Of a stretch of 64,000 nucleotides of DNA, positions 38,374-47,459 are shown in pieces; the first letter of the stretch is position 1, and each line of letters begins with the position of its first letter. This DNA is from Shewanella gelidii (GTDB taxonomy: Bacteria; Pseudomonadota; Gammaproteobacteria; Enterobacterales; Shewanellaceae). The position numbers were made by a program, and so were the translations under genes. Location: positions 62,001 to 126,000 of the forward strand of contig NZ_BMPZ01000006.1 in the NCBI RefSeq assembly GCF_014647855.1. Direction: 5' to 3'. Under the pieces are notes generated by a model. That model had not been told where the DNA came from, did not search any database, and saw nothing but the letters and a program-made list of their open reading frames with translations.

Positions 38374-39384
38374 TTATTTAGCGTTCATCAATGCAACGGC
38401 ATTATCTAGCATACGGTTGCTGAAGCCCCACTCGTTATCGTACCAAGCCATCACTTTAATCAAACGACCGTTGACACGTGTTTGTGTGGCATCGAAGTTT
38501 GAAGAGAATGGGTTATGGTTAAAGTCAATTGAAACCAATGGCTCTTTGTTAACCGCAAGCACTTCACTCATCGGCGCTACTTGTGCTGCTTTTTCTATAA
38601 TTGCATTCACTTCTTCAACGGTGGTATCACGCGATGCCACAAAAGAAAGATCAACTAAAGATACATTTACAGTTGGTACTCGAACGGCTAAACCGTCGAA
38701 CTTACCCTGCAACTCTGGAACCACCAATCCAACAGCCGCCGCCGCACCTGTTTTGGTCGGGATCATCGACATTGCCGCTGCACGGGCACGTCGTAAATCT
38801 GTATGGTAAACATCAGATAGACGTTGATCGTTTGTATAAGCGTGAATGGTTGTCATGAGACCTGATTCAATACCAAGCTCATCATTCAGAGGTTTTGCGA
38901 ATGGCGCAAGACAATTGGTGGTGCAAGAGGCATTTGAAATCACGGTCATTTCAGAGCTTAAAACTTCATTGTTTACGCCATATACGACTGTTGCATCAAC
39001 ATTTTTGCCTGGGGCTGAAATAATTACTTTTTTGGCGCCTGCGTCAAGATGTGGCTGAACAGATTCTTTCGAAGTGAATATGCCTGTACACTCAAAAACA
39101 ACGTCTACATTTAATTCCGCCCAAGGAAGCTTCGATGGATCGCGCTCTTGGAACGTTAAGATTTTGTCATCATTGACGTAGATCGCTTCTTCGTCATGAT
39201 CAACTTTAGCATTGAAACGACCATGTACAGAATCGTACTTGGTCAAGTGAGCGTTAATCGACGCATCACCCAAGTCGTTTAATGCAACGATTTGGATTGG
39301 GTAATCCTTTTCGCTCTCGTATAGTGCTCTAAGTACGTTTCTACCAATACGGCCATAACCGTTAATTGCAACACGGATAGTCAT
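38374..39384 (-). CDS. gapA: Glyceraldehyde-3-phosphate dehydrogenase (type I)
   Basis: GAPDH converts glyceraldehyde 3-phosphate, NAD+ and phosphate to 1,3-bisphosphoglycerate. The 336-residue product has the Rossmann motif GYGRIGR (10-16), NDLGD for NAD binding, the active site NASCTTNC (Cys154), and C-terminal [14 protein letters not shown]. Several segments also resemble erythrose-4-phosphate dehydrogenase (Epd), so an Epd function cannot be fully excluded. A HexR-like palindrome lies 34-48 bases upstream of the start, which favours the HexR-regulated GAPDH. Confidence 0.88.
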   Translation of the reverse strand: MTIRVAINGYGRIGRNVLRALYESEKDYPIQIVALNDLGDASINAHLTKYDSVHGRFNAKVDHDEEAIYVNDDKILTFQERDPSKLPWAELNVDVVFECTGIFTSKESVQPHLDAGAKKVIISAPGKNVDATVVYGVNNEVLSSEMTVISNASCTTNCLAPFAKPLNDELGIESGLMTTIHAYTNDQRLSDVYHTDLRRARAAAMSMIPTKTGAAAAVGLVVPELQGKFDGLAVRVPTVNVSLVDLSFVASRDTTVEEVNAIIEKAAQVAPMSEVLAVNKEPLVSIDFNHNPFSSNFDATQTRVNGRLIKVMAWYDNEWGFSNRMLDNAVALMNAK

Positions 39385-39417
39385 CTCATATCCCTCAAGT
39401 AAAGAAAAAAATCATCT

Positions 39418-39432
39418 GGTAGTAAAATTACC
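39418..39432 (-). promoter_or_regulatory. HexR-like operator upstream of gapA
   Basis: GGTAGTAAAATTACC is a near-perfect palindrome that matches the inner 13 positions of TGTARTWWWWYTACA. Confidence 0.65.
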
Positions 39433-39565
39433 AAATTGTCAGTGTTCGTCAAGCTGATTCGCAAATATCGCTGATTTATTGTCTTTATTTTGGTGTTTTT
39501 ACAACATTGATCGCATTTTGGCTGGTATTTGAATTCCAAAAGTCTAATTTTGTAATTCGAATTAC

Positions 39566-40429
39566 TTATAGTTTGTGACTTGTGTCTTGAAAAAGTTGCT
39601 TGGATGAACTGCTCGCAAAATTGCCGTTTTGAAGGGATTGAATGAGATCCAGGGCCTGTTGATCTAGGTGTGCCGCCAGCTTACGATTTCCTTGAACTAG
39701 CGCCATCATTTGTGGCTCAGAAACTTTTTTGCCACTCAGCAAAATACTTGCTCGAGTGGTTAAATAGCTCATTTCAAAATCTTGCTGTAAACGGTAGGTG
39801 TCGGCAAGACCGAGTAACCAACTCGAATCTATTTCATGTTCACTTGAGTTCATGAGTGCCTGAAGATAAATGTTTTGGGCTCGCCTTGGATTGAACTTTA
39901 AATAATAGGCTGCAAGATGACCCAAAATCATTGGGTTCTTGATTTGTTTATTATTTTCAAGTGTTAACAATTGATCTAACGCATCTAAATCATTGAGCCT
40001 CGACCAGTGATAGTAAGCGAGTAATGGACTTGAGCTATTCTTGGTCGATTGTTGAAGTTGTTGCAAGTTTTGTCCACTAATGCCGTACGCCTTTAGCCGG
40101 TCATTGGTACGCTCCGTGTGGATGATATGCTGCACACCAGATGCAAGCCCCATACAAGCATTGTAGTTTTCTAGATTGATGAGCAGTTTGTATTTGTCTT
40201 CGTCATTTGGGTTTTGAGTCTTTTTGATTTGTAATCGGTGGCGGATCAGGTCACCGCGCTCAAATCTGCACCAACTGTCTTTGTGAAGATCAGAACATAG
40301 CTCTGGATTTTTATTACAAATAATATTTGTATTACGACCATTGTCGCATCCAAAAAGCACTATTAGCAGCGAGAATATTAGAAATGATTTAAATATTACA
40401 AGATTATTGGTCATATTCAGTTTAATCAT
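39566..40429 (-). CDS. DUF2989-like lipoprotein
   Basis: The 287-residue product starts with a hydrophobic signal segment ending in a lipobox (LIVLFGC), so it is a probable lipoprotein. The following part is cysteine-containing (NPELCSDLHKDSWCRFERG, then DLIRHRLQ), as in the uncharacterised DUF2989 family recalled from Vibrio and Shewanella. The C-terminal half is helical with a TPR-like feel (AAYYLKFNPRRAQNIYLQAL; LADTYRLQQDFEMSYL). No function is known to me. It sits between the two GAPDH genes. No good ribosome binding site is visible at either of two possible ATG starts (40429, 40414). Confidence 0.75.
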   Translation of the reverse strand: MIKLNMTNNLVIFKSFLIFSLLIVLFGCDNGRNTNIICNKNPELCSDLHKDSWCRFERGDLIRHRLQIKKTQNPNDEDKYKLLINLENYNACMGLASGVQHIIHTERTNDRLKAYGISGQNLQQLQQSTKNSSSPLLAYYHWSRLNDLDALDQLLTLENNKQIKNPMILGHLAAYYLKFNPRRAQNIYLQALMNSSEHEIDSSWLLGLADTYRLQQDFEMSYLTTRASILLSGKKVSEPQMMALVQGNRKLAAHLDQQALDLIQSLQNGNFASSSSKQLFQDTSHKL

Positions 40430-40629
40430 GAATTTTATTAAATAATACTACAGCTTTACTGCGAATATCTTACTGGCTAGAGCCGATTTATTTCATTACA
40501 ATAGCGCCGACCAAATAGAGGGTAAACCCCCAATTTTAAGAAGAGTCCGTTAAGGATTATTGGTCTTTTCAATTTGTTACTCAAACCTTTCTACTAACAG
40601 ATGTAGAAAAATGAGATAAAGGATCTGTA

Positions 40630-42063
40630 ATGAGCGCTGATAAACACCTACAAAGTTGGCAAGAACGTTTCGAGATGGCTGAGGCAATGCAGCCATTACT
40701 AGGGAAACTATATAGAAATCAGGGCGTAGAGGTCATGATCTTTGGTCGACCATTATTGAATGCGTCTACTATTGATATTATTAAAGCGCATCGTTTGGTT
40801 CGCCGTCATGTCGGCAACAAGTTACGCCTTCGTGAAAGCTTCCCTTTTGTAGAGGCGTTAAGCAAGCTCGCGGTGAAGCAGTGTAAAGTAGATATCGGTA
40901 AACTTGCAGTTAACTACTGGGAGAACCATAGCGATGTAAGCGAAATTCAAGCTTATATGGCTGAGCAGTTAGAACAAGCGATTGACGAAAGCGATGCCAC
41001 TGAAGAAAGAGATGTTGTCCTCTACGGGTTTGGTCGTATTGGACGTTTGTTAGCTCGCCTGCTCATTGAAAAAACAGGTAAAAGCAACAAAATGCGCCTG
41101 AGAGCAATTGTGCTTCGTGGTGGTCGTAAGGGCGATTTGGAAAAACGTGCGAGTTTGCTACGTCGCGATTCTGTCCACGGTCCATTCAATGGCAGCGTTG
41201 AAGTCGATGAAGAAAACAATGCAATCATTGCGAACGGTACCTACATTCAAGTGATCTACGCAAACTCTCCGGACGAAGTCGACTACACAAAATATGGCAT
41301 TAACAATGCACTTGTTGTCGATAACACTGGTATTTGGAAAGATGAAGCCGGTCTAGGCTTGCACCTGAAGTCTCCTGGCGCATCAAAAGTTTTGTTGACT
41401 GCACCAGCTAAAGGTGAAATTAAAAACGTCGTACTTGGTGTTAATGACGGTGATATTTTAGATAGTGATGCGATAGTGTCTGCTGCAAGTTGTACAACCA
41501 ACGCAATCACGCCAGTGTTAAAAGCTGTGAATGATAAATATGGCATTGTGAACGGCCACGTTGAAACCATTCATTCATACACTAACGATCAAAACTTGAT
41601 TGATAACTACCACAAAGCAGATCGTCGCGGTCGTAGTGCACCACTAAATATGGTGATCACAGAAACGGGTGCTGCAAAAGCTGTGGCTAAAGCGCTTCCT
41701 GTATTGGCAGGTAAGTTGACGGGTAACGCGATTCGTGTTCCTACGCCGAACGTTTCTATGGCGATTATCAGCATTAATCTAGAATCGGATACGAGCAAGG
41801 AAGATTTGAACGAGTATCTGAAGAATACAGCGCTGCATTCTCCGCTACAGAATCAAATTGATTTTACTGAGTCGACAGAAATCGTATCGAGTGATTTAGT
41901 TGGTTCGCGTCATGCGGGTGTCGTTGATTCAAAAGCGACAATTGCTGATGGTAACCGAGCTATACTTTATGTTTGGTATGACAATGAATTTGGTTATAGC
42001 TGTCAGGTTGTGGGTGTCATGCAAAAAATGCTGAACTTAAACTGCCTATCGTTACCTGCGTAA
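40630..42063 (+). CDS. Long-form glyceraldehyde-3-phosphate dehydrogenase with N-terminal extension
   Basis: The 477-residue product has a Rossmann motif GFGRIGR at 133-139 and an active site ASCTTNA with Cys288, so a helical N-terminal domain of about 125 residues precedes a GAPDH core. The usual second cysteine of SCTTNC is alanine. The C-terminal WYDNEFGYSCQVVG is typical. Long forms like this occur in Shewanella and Pseudomonas beside the classical enzyme, and are thought to serve gluconeogenesis or alternative cofactor use; that assignment is inference. It is divergent from the lipoprotein gene and ends at a strong terminator. Confidence 0.9.
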   Translation: MSADKHLQSWQERFEMAEAMQPLLGKLYRNQGVEVMIFGRPLLNASTIDIIKAHRLVRRHVGNKLRLRESFPFVEALSKLAVKQCKVDIGKLAVNYWENHSDVSEIQAYMAEQLEQAIDESDATEERDVVLYGFGRIGRLLARLLIEKTGKSNKMRLRAIVLRGGRKGDLEKRASLLRRDSVHGPFNGSVEVDEENNAIIANGTYIQVIYANSPDEVDYTKYGINNALVVDNTGIWKDEAGLGLHLKSPGASKVLLTAPAKGEIKNVVLGVNDGDILDSDAIVSAASCTTNAITPVLKAVNDKYGIVNGHVETIHSYTNDQNLIDNYHKADRRGRSAPLNMVITETGAAKAVAKALPVLAGKLTGNAIRVPTPNVSMAIISINLESDTSKEDLNEYLKNTALHSPLQNQIDFTESTEIVSSDLVGSRHAGVVDSKATIADGNRAILYVWYDNEFGYSCQVVGVMQKMLNLNCLSLPA

Positions 42064-42110
42064 CCTTTTATGGCATAAAGTCAGTACAATGCTGACCTTT
42101 AAGTAAACTG

Positions 42111-42146
42111 AAAGGGCTGTTCATCTGATGAATAGCCCTTTTTTTT
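42111..42146 (+). terminator. Intrinsic terminator after the long GAPDH
   Basis: AAAGGGCTGTTCAT and ATGAATAGCCCTTT form a 14-bp stem with one G-U pair, followed by a T-run. Confidence 0.9.
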
Positions 42147-42235
42147 GACTGGCTGGATAAGTTGCAAGGTTATTTTCATAACTGTCAGTAAATCTCTGTT
42201 AGACTTTTATGTTCCATGATTTATAGGAATATAAA

Positions 42236-44248
42236 GTGCTTGCCCATCATACTTCTCAACTCAACACACTTTTTGGTTTTGATGAATTTCGAACCGAGCA
42301 ATGGCAGGTTATCGAGCGGTTGTTGGCCGGTGAGTCTTGCCTCGCCGTTTTTCCAACTGGGGCCGGCAAATCATTGTGCTACCAATATAGTGCGACTCAG
42401 TTAGTTTCATTAACTTTAGTTGTGTCTCCGTTATTGGCGCTAATGAAAGATCAGCTTTCTTTCCTTTGCTCGAAAGGTATTCCAGCGGCAAGTATTGATT
42501 CTTCCATGACGCCAGACCAGGTCCGGCAAGTAATGCATCAGGTAAAATCAGGTGCAGTCAAAATCTTAATGGTTTCGGTCGAACGATTTAAGAATGAAAG
42601 GTTTAGGCAGTTTATTCAAACTGTACCAATTTCAATGCTCGTGGTTGACGAAGCTCACTGTATTTCAGAGTGGGGCCATAATTTCAGACCCGATTATTTG
42701 AAATTGCCAAATTTAAGGCAAGCCCTAAAGATCCCGCAAGTTCTTTTACTCACAGCGACAGCGACTGATAAAGTGAAAGCAGACATGGCCGAGCGTTTTT
42801 CAATCTCCTCAGAAGCCATCATTCAGACCGGGTTTTATCGTCCTAATTTGTCTTTAGAAATTGTTCCAGCAAACCAACAGGAGAAAGAGGAAAGGTTAAC
42901 ATCTTTATTGTTAACGCAATCCCAGCATGCGGGCATTGTTTATGTTACTCAACAGCAAACTGCCGAAAACGTAGCAAAAATGCTTATCGAGAACGGTTTG
43001 GTCGCGGCAGCGTATCACGCCGGTTTGCCTCTTGAAGTTCGTGAGAATATTCAAAACCAATTCATGCTGGGCCAAGTAAAAATCGTGGTCGCGACGATTG
43101 CATTTGGAATGGGAGTGGATAAGTCAAATATTCGCTTTGTTGTTCACTATGATTTACCTAAATCTATAGAAAACTATAGTCAGGAAATTGGAAGAGCAGG
43201 GCGAGATGGCTTGCCGTCGCAGTGCGTCATCCTAGCCAATTTGGATGGGCTAACAACGCTGGAAAACTTCGTCTACGGGGATACTCCCGAACCGCAAGCG
43301 ATACAACGCCTGATTACGTTAATTCAGCATGAGACTGTTGAGAATGAATGGGAATGTCAGCTGAGCACATTGTCAATGGAAACCAATATTAAGCAATTAC
43401 CATTAAAGACATTATTGGTTCAAATGGAGCTTATGGGGGTACTCACTCCCAAATACACTTATTTTGCTGACTTTAAATACAAATTCATTGCTGAACAATC
43501 ACACATTCTGTCAAAGTTTCAGGACGAGCGGCGCACATTCTTAATGCATATCTTTGAGCAAACAAATTTCAAACGGGTGTGGGGAACGCTTTCTGCCGAG
43601 GGGCTATATAGTCGCTTTGGTTACCCTCGTTCTCGAGTTGTTGCAGCTTTAGAGTATCTAAATGAAAAAGGTTTCATTGAAATTGATGCAAAAAAGTCAA
43701 CCGATGTTTTTGGTGTTGATCTAAGCTTACTGGCTGATAAATCACAAAGTGATGGCAAACTTGATTGTGCTAACGTTGCGCATTTAGGCGTCGAGATGAA
43801 TGCAAGCAATAGTGTCTTTGAACTCTTGGTTCGTTATAGCGAGCACAAAGAAATAAAAGAGCTTCAGCGATTAGAGCAGCTTGTTAATATGTTTCAATCT
43901 AAGCATTGTTTAAGTCAGGCATTTGCGAATTACTTTGGTGATTATCAAGTGTCAACTGAATGTGGCCATTGTAGCGTCTGCTTAGGAAATGTGGCTACAC
44001 TTGGGTATTCACAGCTTCATGCTTGGCCCACGGATACCGAGTTGATTGCCAAAATTGAAGCCGTACACGGTTTAATAGGGCAAAGGCATTACAGGTTTAG
44101 CAATCGTGCCAAAGCATTGTATTTAGCAGGTTTAAGTTTACCTCAGTGGCGGAAACTGGGGATAACTAAGCTTGCAGGCTTTGCGAGTTGTCACCAGTTA
44201 CGATTTGCTGAGATAGTCAAAAAAGTAAATCAGTTATTTCCCCTTTAG
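42236..44248 (+). CDS. RecQ-family ATP-dependent DNA helicase
   Basis: The 670-residue product is a superfamily 2 helicase of the RecQ family: Walker A TGAGKS (41-46), VVDEAHCISEWGHNFRPDYL, TATATDKVK, AFGMGVDKSNIRFVVHYDLP and QEIGRAGRDGLPSQC. A zinc-type cluster follows around TECGHCSVC. The C-terminal region (about 480-670) does not look like the classical RQC/HRDC pair, so this is probably a paralogue of RecQ, not RecQ itself. The start is GTG with AGGA upstream. A short gene follows after 9 bases with its own strong ribosome binding site, forming an operon. Confidence 0.88.
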   Translation: MLAHHTSQLNTLFGFDEFRTEQWQVIERLLAGESCLAVFPTGAGKSLCYQYSATQLVSLTLVVSPLLALMKDQLSFLCSKGIPAASIDSSMTPDQVRQVMHQVKSGAVKILMVSVERFKNERFRQFIQTVPISMLVVDEAHCISEWGHNFRPDYLKLPNLRQALKIPQVLLLTATATDKVKADMAERFSISSEAIIQTGFYRPNLSLEIVPANQQEKEERLTSLLLTQSQHAGIVYVTQQQTAENVAKMLIENGLVAAAYHAGLPLEVRENIQNQFMLGQVKIVVATIAFGMGVDKSNIRFVVHYDLPKSIENYSQEIGRAGRDGLPSQCVILANLDGLTTLENFVYGDTPEPQAIQRLITLIQHETVENEWECQLSTLSMETNIKQLPLKTLLVQMELMGVLTPKYTYFADFKYKFIAEQSHILSKFQDERRTFLMHIFEQTNFKRVWGTLSAEGLYSRFGYPRSRVVAALEYLNEKGFIEIDAKKSTDVFGVDLSLLADKSQSDGKLDCANVAHLGVEMNASNSVFELLVRYSEHKEIKELQRLEQLVNMFQSKHCLSQAFANYFGDYQVSTECGHCSVCLGNVATLGYSQLHAWPTDTELIAKIEAVHGLIGQRHYRFSNRAKALYLAGLSLPQWRKLGITKLAGFASCHQLRFAEIVKKVNQLFPL

Positions 44249-44257
44249 GAGGATTTC

Positions 44258-44533
44258 GTGAAAACAGATGTTGATAAAATGCTAGAAAAGCACGAACAGC
44301 TGACTCATTCGGAAGGGATGAAGGTTGTCTCTCATACGCAAAGAGAAGAGGGTGACTGGGTATTGCAAACTCTGATGATTGAAGGGTGTAGTGCACCGTT
44401 TAAGTATAAAAGAACGAAGCGCTTTCGTTCGCTTGAAGGGCAAAAAGTGAATCTAACTTATTATCCGAGTACGCAAACGGTTGCTGGTTTTGATGTGGAA
44501 GTGATGAACGTTGTCCGTGTAAAGCGATTTTAG
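44258..44533 (+). CDS. Small uncharacterised protein coupled to the RecQ-like helicase
   Basis: The 91-residue product is basic at its end and predicted soluble; I do not recognise its family. The second half (PFKYKRTKRFRSLEGQKVNL, TYYPST, DVEVMNVVRVKRF) reads as a small beta-rich domain. The start is GTG with a near-perfect AGGAGG 5 bases upstream, 9 bases after the helicase stop, so it is clearly translated with it. A nucleic-acid-related role is possible from context only. Confidence 0.7.
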   Translation: MKTDVDKMLEKHEQLTHSEGMKVVSHTQREEGDWVLQTLMIEGCSAPFKYKRTKRFRSLEGQKVNLTYYPSTQTVAGFDVEVMNVVRVKRF

Positions 44534-44647
44534 AGGCTATATTTAAAAGGTCTGTATTGAAAAGATAACCTTGTCATTCTCGAAGTTGAGGTGTTGAACC
44601 ACATCTAACTTCTACAAGATTTTACTCAATATCATCAAGAGATCCAT

Positions 44648-45205
44648 ATGCTCATTAGACCTTTGGCTGAAAAAGACTATCAAGCGGTCACCTCCCTTGC
44701 GAATCAGGTTCATGGTCATGGCTATTTTACAATTGAATCCTTACATGAAATGCATCTGCAGGGCGTTTCTCATTCAATTAGCGCATGTTTTGTATTAGAA
44801 ATGAATCTTTCTGTAGTTGGTTTTCGAATTACTTTCGCTCCCAAGCAGTGGTTTATCGATCAATGGTGTTCCCCTGAGCTGTGGGGGCTTGAACCAGAGA
44901 GCGTGTGTTATTTTAAATCAAATACACTTCACGAATCCGTTCGGGGTAAAGGCTATGGGCAGCAATTATTACAGCGTTCAATACAAGCCGTAAAGCTGCA
45001 AGGTGGTAAGGCCGGGATAGGGCATATATGGTGTCAAAGCCCAAACAATGCAGCAATTCGATACTTTGAGCGCGCAGGTGCTGCTCACATTAAAACACAC
45101 AAAAACCGGTGGCACGATCCCAAAGAATATCAAGGGTTCAATTGCCAAGTTTGTCGAGGGCAATGCCACTGTAGCGCAGAAGAAATGCTACTGCGTTTTG
45201 AGTGA
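44648..45205 (+). CDS. GNAT-family N-acetyltransferase with C-terminal cysteine cluster
   Basis: The 185-residue product has a GNAT fold: N-terminal LIRPLAEKDYQAVTSLANQV, the acetyl-CoA loop VRGKGYGQQLLQRS, and the late motif SPNNAAIRYFERAGA. After the fold, the C-terminus carries CQVCRGQCHCSAEEML, four closely spaced cysteines that could bind metal. The substrate is unknown. It lies about 115 bases after the RecQ-like operon and may have its own promoter. Confidence 0.8.
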   Translation: MLIRPLAEKDYQAVTSLANQVHGHGYFTIESLHEMHLQGVSHSISACFVLEMNLSVVGFRITFAPKQWFIDQWCSPELWGLEPESVCYFKSNTLHESVRGKGYGQQLLQRSIQAVKLQGGKAGIGHIWCQSPNNAAIRYFERAGAAHIKTHKNRWHDPKEYQGFNCQVCRGQCHCSAEEMLLRFE

Positions 45206-45261
45206 GTTTCGTCGGCACTGCTACACATTCCCTGTCATAACAAGAGAACAGGGATTCAAGA

Positions 45262-45663
45262 CTATTCATCTCTTTTAGTTATCTGGCATTGGGCATGGAG
45301 CAATGCTATTGATTCGTTAGTTTTTGTATTGATTAAAATGCAGGTTTCAGAAGCTTTGAGCAAATGAAATATAGTTGGTTTTTCCATCACCCTGCCTTGT
45401 AAAAGGTGTCCGTCTGGACCTACTTTGGGTTCTCGTTCTATTGCTAGAATATGAGAGTTCTGGAAGGCGCTATTGCCTATATATACTCTTTGTCCTCCCA
45501 TGAGTTGACTGACCGACTGTTGCAGCTCCGTGTATGCTTTTTGCGTAATAGCTGACATGTGGGCAGGTTCTGGCGCTTGGATTAGTTGGCAACCCATCAT
45601 TCCAATCGTTAACGCTGCAAGGATAGATAGTTTAGCTGTGATTTTTGGGGTTTGTTCAGACAT
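45262..45663 (-). CDS. Small lipoprotein of unknown function
   Basis: The 133-residue product has an N-terminal signal with a lipobox (TIGMMGC), so lipidation on Cys25 is likely. The rest is soluble, with helices near AITQKAYTELQQSVSQLMGG and a short C-terminal sheet; I do not recognise it. The ATG has GGAGGA 7 bases upstream. It follows the S41 peptidase on the same strand, separated by 63 bases that contain a strong hairpin. Confidence 0.7.
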   Translation of the reverse strand: MSEQTPKITAKLSILAALTIGMMGCQLIQAPEPAHMSAITQKAYTELQQSVSQLMGGQRVYIGNSAFQNSHILAIEREPKVGPDGHLLQGRVMEKPTIFHLLKASETCILINTKTNESIALLHAQCQITKRDE

Positions 45664-45680
45664 TGTGCTTCCTCCAAATG

Positions 45681-45714
45681 GCTTGTAAGCACGAAGGTTA
45701 CCGTGCCTACAAGC
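45681..45714. repeat. Hairpin between the S41 peptidase and the small lipoprotein
   Basis: GCTTGTA-A-GCACG and CGTGC-C-TACAAGC pair as a 7+5 bp stem around one mismatch, with an 8-base loop. No T-run follows; the minus-strand 3' side leads directly into the ribosome binding site of the lipoprotein gene. Confidence 0.75.
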
Positions 45715-45726
45715 TATTGAATGTCT

Positions 45727-47334
45727 TTATTTGTTTGGCAAATAGACTAAGCGGTTCGAATTAATTTTAGTTTGCGCTCGGCGATCTTCGAGTGCAAGGT
45801 TTGCATCGCTGGTATTTTGTTGTGCACTGCGGCTGATGAACGCTTTGGCGCCTGTTGGGCTAGGGCAGGTGGTGTCAATTCTGTACTGCAAAGCTGACGC
45901 TAGCATATGTTCTGCAGGGTCGCCCAGTTTATGAGAAAAATCATCTGCTACTGCACACCCAGGAACTCTTACCCCTTCAGTGACTGGCATTGTCATAGGT
46001 GAAAATCCACTTGCATAATCGCCAAATTCTTTATGGTTTTGTCCTTGGAACTGAATCGTGAAATAAGTTGTTCCGCAATTGTCTGTTGGGTAAAAGCCAT
46101 AAGGCTTTCCGCAAGTCGTGCCACCAATTAATATGACCTCAACATCAATTCCTCGGAGTCCATTGATAATCGCTTCACTAGCCGAGCAAGTATTATCTGT
46201 ACTCAAGATAAAAATACGATTCAAATTGAGTGATGGTAGGGGCGTTCTTTCGGTTAAAGAAAAGCCAATACCTTCATCGATAAACGGGAAGGGTTGCAAT
46301 GTTTGCCCTGTCACAGGGTTGACGGTTGGATGCTTGTCATTAAAAGATGTTGTTTCAAATATTTTGTTTGACGTTTGTTGGTCTCCAGCAACCATATAAC
46401 TCAGTTGGCTAGCGATAGCCAGTAAACCGCCGCCGTTGTAGCGCACGTCGAGTACTAGGTCATCAACATTTTCAGCTTGTAACGTATCAAACGCATTTTT
46501 TAGTGCCAATTCTGCCGTTGCAATATGGGAGTTAAACTGAAAATAACCAACCTTGCCTGATGTTGTTTGAATGGTTTTTACATTGTGAACGGGCGAGGAG
46601 GTGACGGCTTGAGGTGTTAAGACAACGTTGCGAGTGGCCGTTGAACCCACTTCTTTTAGAGTAAATGTATAGCTTTGGCTGTCGTCACTGGGAAAAAGTG
46701 CCGAGTTTAAAACGTTGATCTCCGCGCCATCAATTGTAGAGACAGCATCTACGCCATTAATCGCGATAATTTCTTCGCCTCTTACAACAGATGCAAGTGC
46801 TGCAGGAGAATCAGGCTCTGTGTATGCCACGACAATTTTTCTCGGTGGTGTAGCGGCAACGATTTTAAATTCCATGCCATAGCCAAGTTGAGTCCCTGAT
46901 TGCGATTGTGCTTGCCAATCAACGGTAGGCATTTGGAAGTGGAAGTTATCTTTGGCTGCTCCATTAGCGTCCAATTCATTTGTTTTAAGCTGCTCAAAGT
47001 AGTTTGCGACCGTAAAGCCTGCCGGATCGCGGTCGACAACTTCGTCATACCAAAGGTAAGTATTATTACTCCATGAGCGCATCCACATCTTCTCGTCAAA
47101 CGCTGAGCCTAGTAGGTCTGGATAGGTGCGTCCGGTTTGTGGATCGATACCCACTCTCGGTGTTTCACATTGCGCTGCAAATCGGCTGTCTTCAATAAAT
47201 TGACCTTGGACCCAAATAGGTCCTTCTGACGGAACCAGAGTTGACGAACTAGAATCAGAGTCAGAACCACCACAGGCCGATAAAAAGAGACTGCTTGAGA
47301 TAACAAAATAAATAGGGATGCGAAACGGCTTCAT
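45727..47334 (-). CDS. S41-family (C-terminal processing) peptidase lipoprotein
   Basis: The 535-residue product begins with a lipoprotein signal (VISSSLFLSAC) and a Ser/Asp-rich linker, so it is probably anchored in the envelope. A PDZ-like segment (TPPRKIVVAYTEPDSPAALA, then VVRGEEIIAINGVDAV) precedes the S41 core with VDDLVLDVRYNGGGLLA, the catalytic-serine segment TCSASEAIINGL and a following lysine in TTCGKPYGF. It resembles the S41 lipoproteins of Alteromonadales and not classical Prc/CtpA. The ATG at 47334 has GGAGT at good distance. It lies downstream of ecotin on the same strand. Confidence 0.88.
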   Translation of the reverse strand: MKPFRIPIYFVISSSLFLSACGGSDSDSSSSTLVPSEGPIWVQGQFIEDSRFAAQCETPRVGIDPQTGRTYPDLLGSAFDEKMWMRSWSNNTYLWYDEVVDRDPAGFTVANYFEQLKTNELDANGAAKDNFHFQMPTVDWQAQSQSGTQLGYGMEFKIVAATPPRKIVVAYTEPDSPAALASVVRGEEIIAINGVDAVSTIDGAEINVLNSALFPSDDSQSYTFTLKEVGSTATRNVVLTPQAVTSSPVHNVKTIQTTSGKVGYFQFNSHIATAELALKNAFDTLQAENVDDLVLDVRYNGGGLLAIASQLSYMVAGDQQTSNKIFETTSFNDKHPTVNPVTGQTLQPFPFIDEGIGFSLTERTPLPSLNLNRIFILSTDNTCSASEAIINGLRGIDVEVILIGGTTCGKPYGFYPTDNCGTTYFTIQFQGQNHKEFGDYASGFSPMTMPVTEGVRVPGCAVADDFSHKLGDPAEHMLASALQYRIDTTCPSPTGAKAFISRSAQQNTSDANLALEDRRAQTKINSNRLVYLPNK

Positions 47335-47459
47335 TATAAACTCCATTTTTAAAGCACTGTCAGATGCATATAATCTATAACATACTCAGCATAAAAGGCT
47401 ATTTAGATCTCAAGGATATTTATACACATCGAATTATGAGGCCTTTTTGAAATATACCT

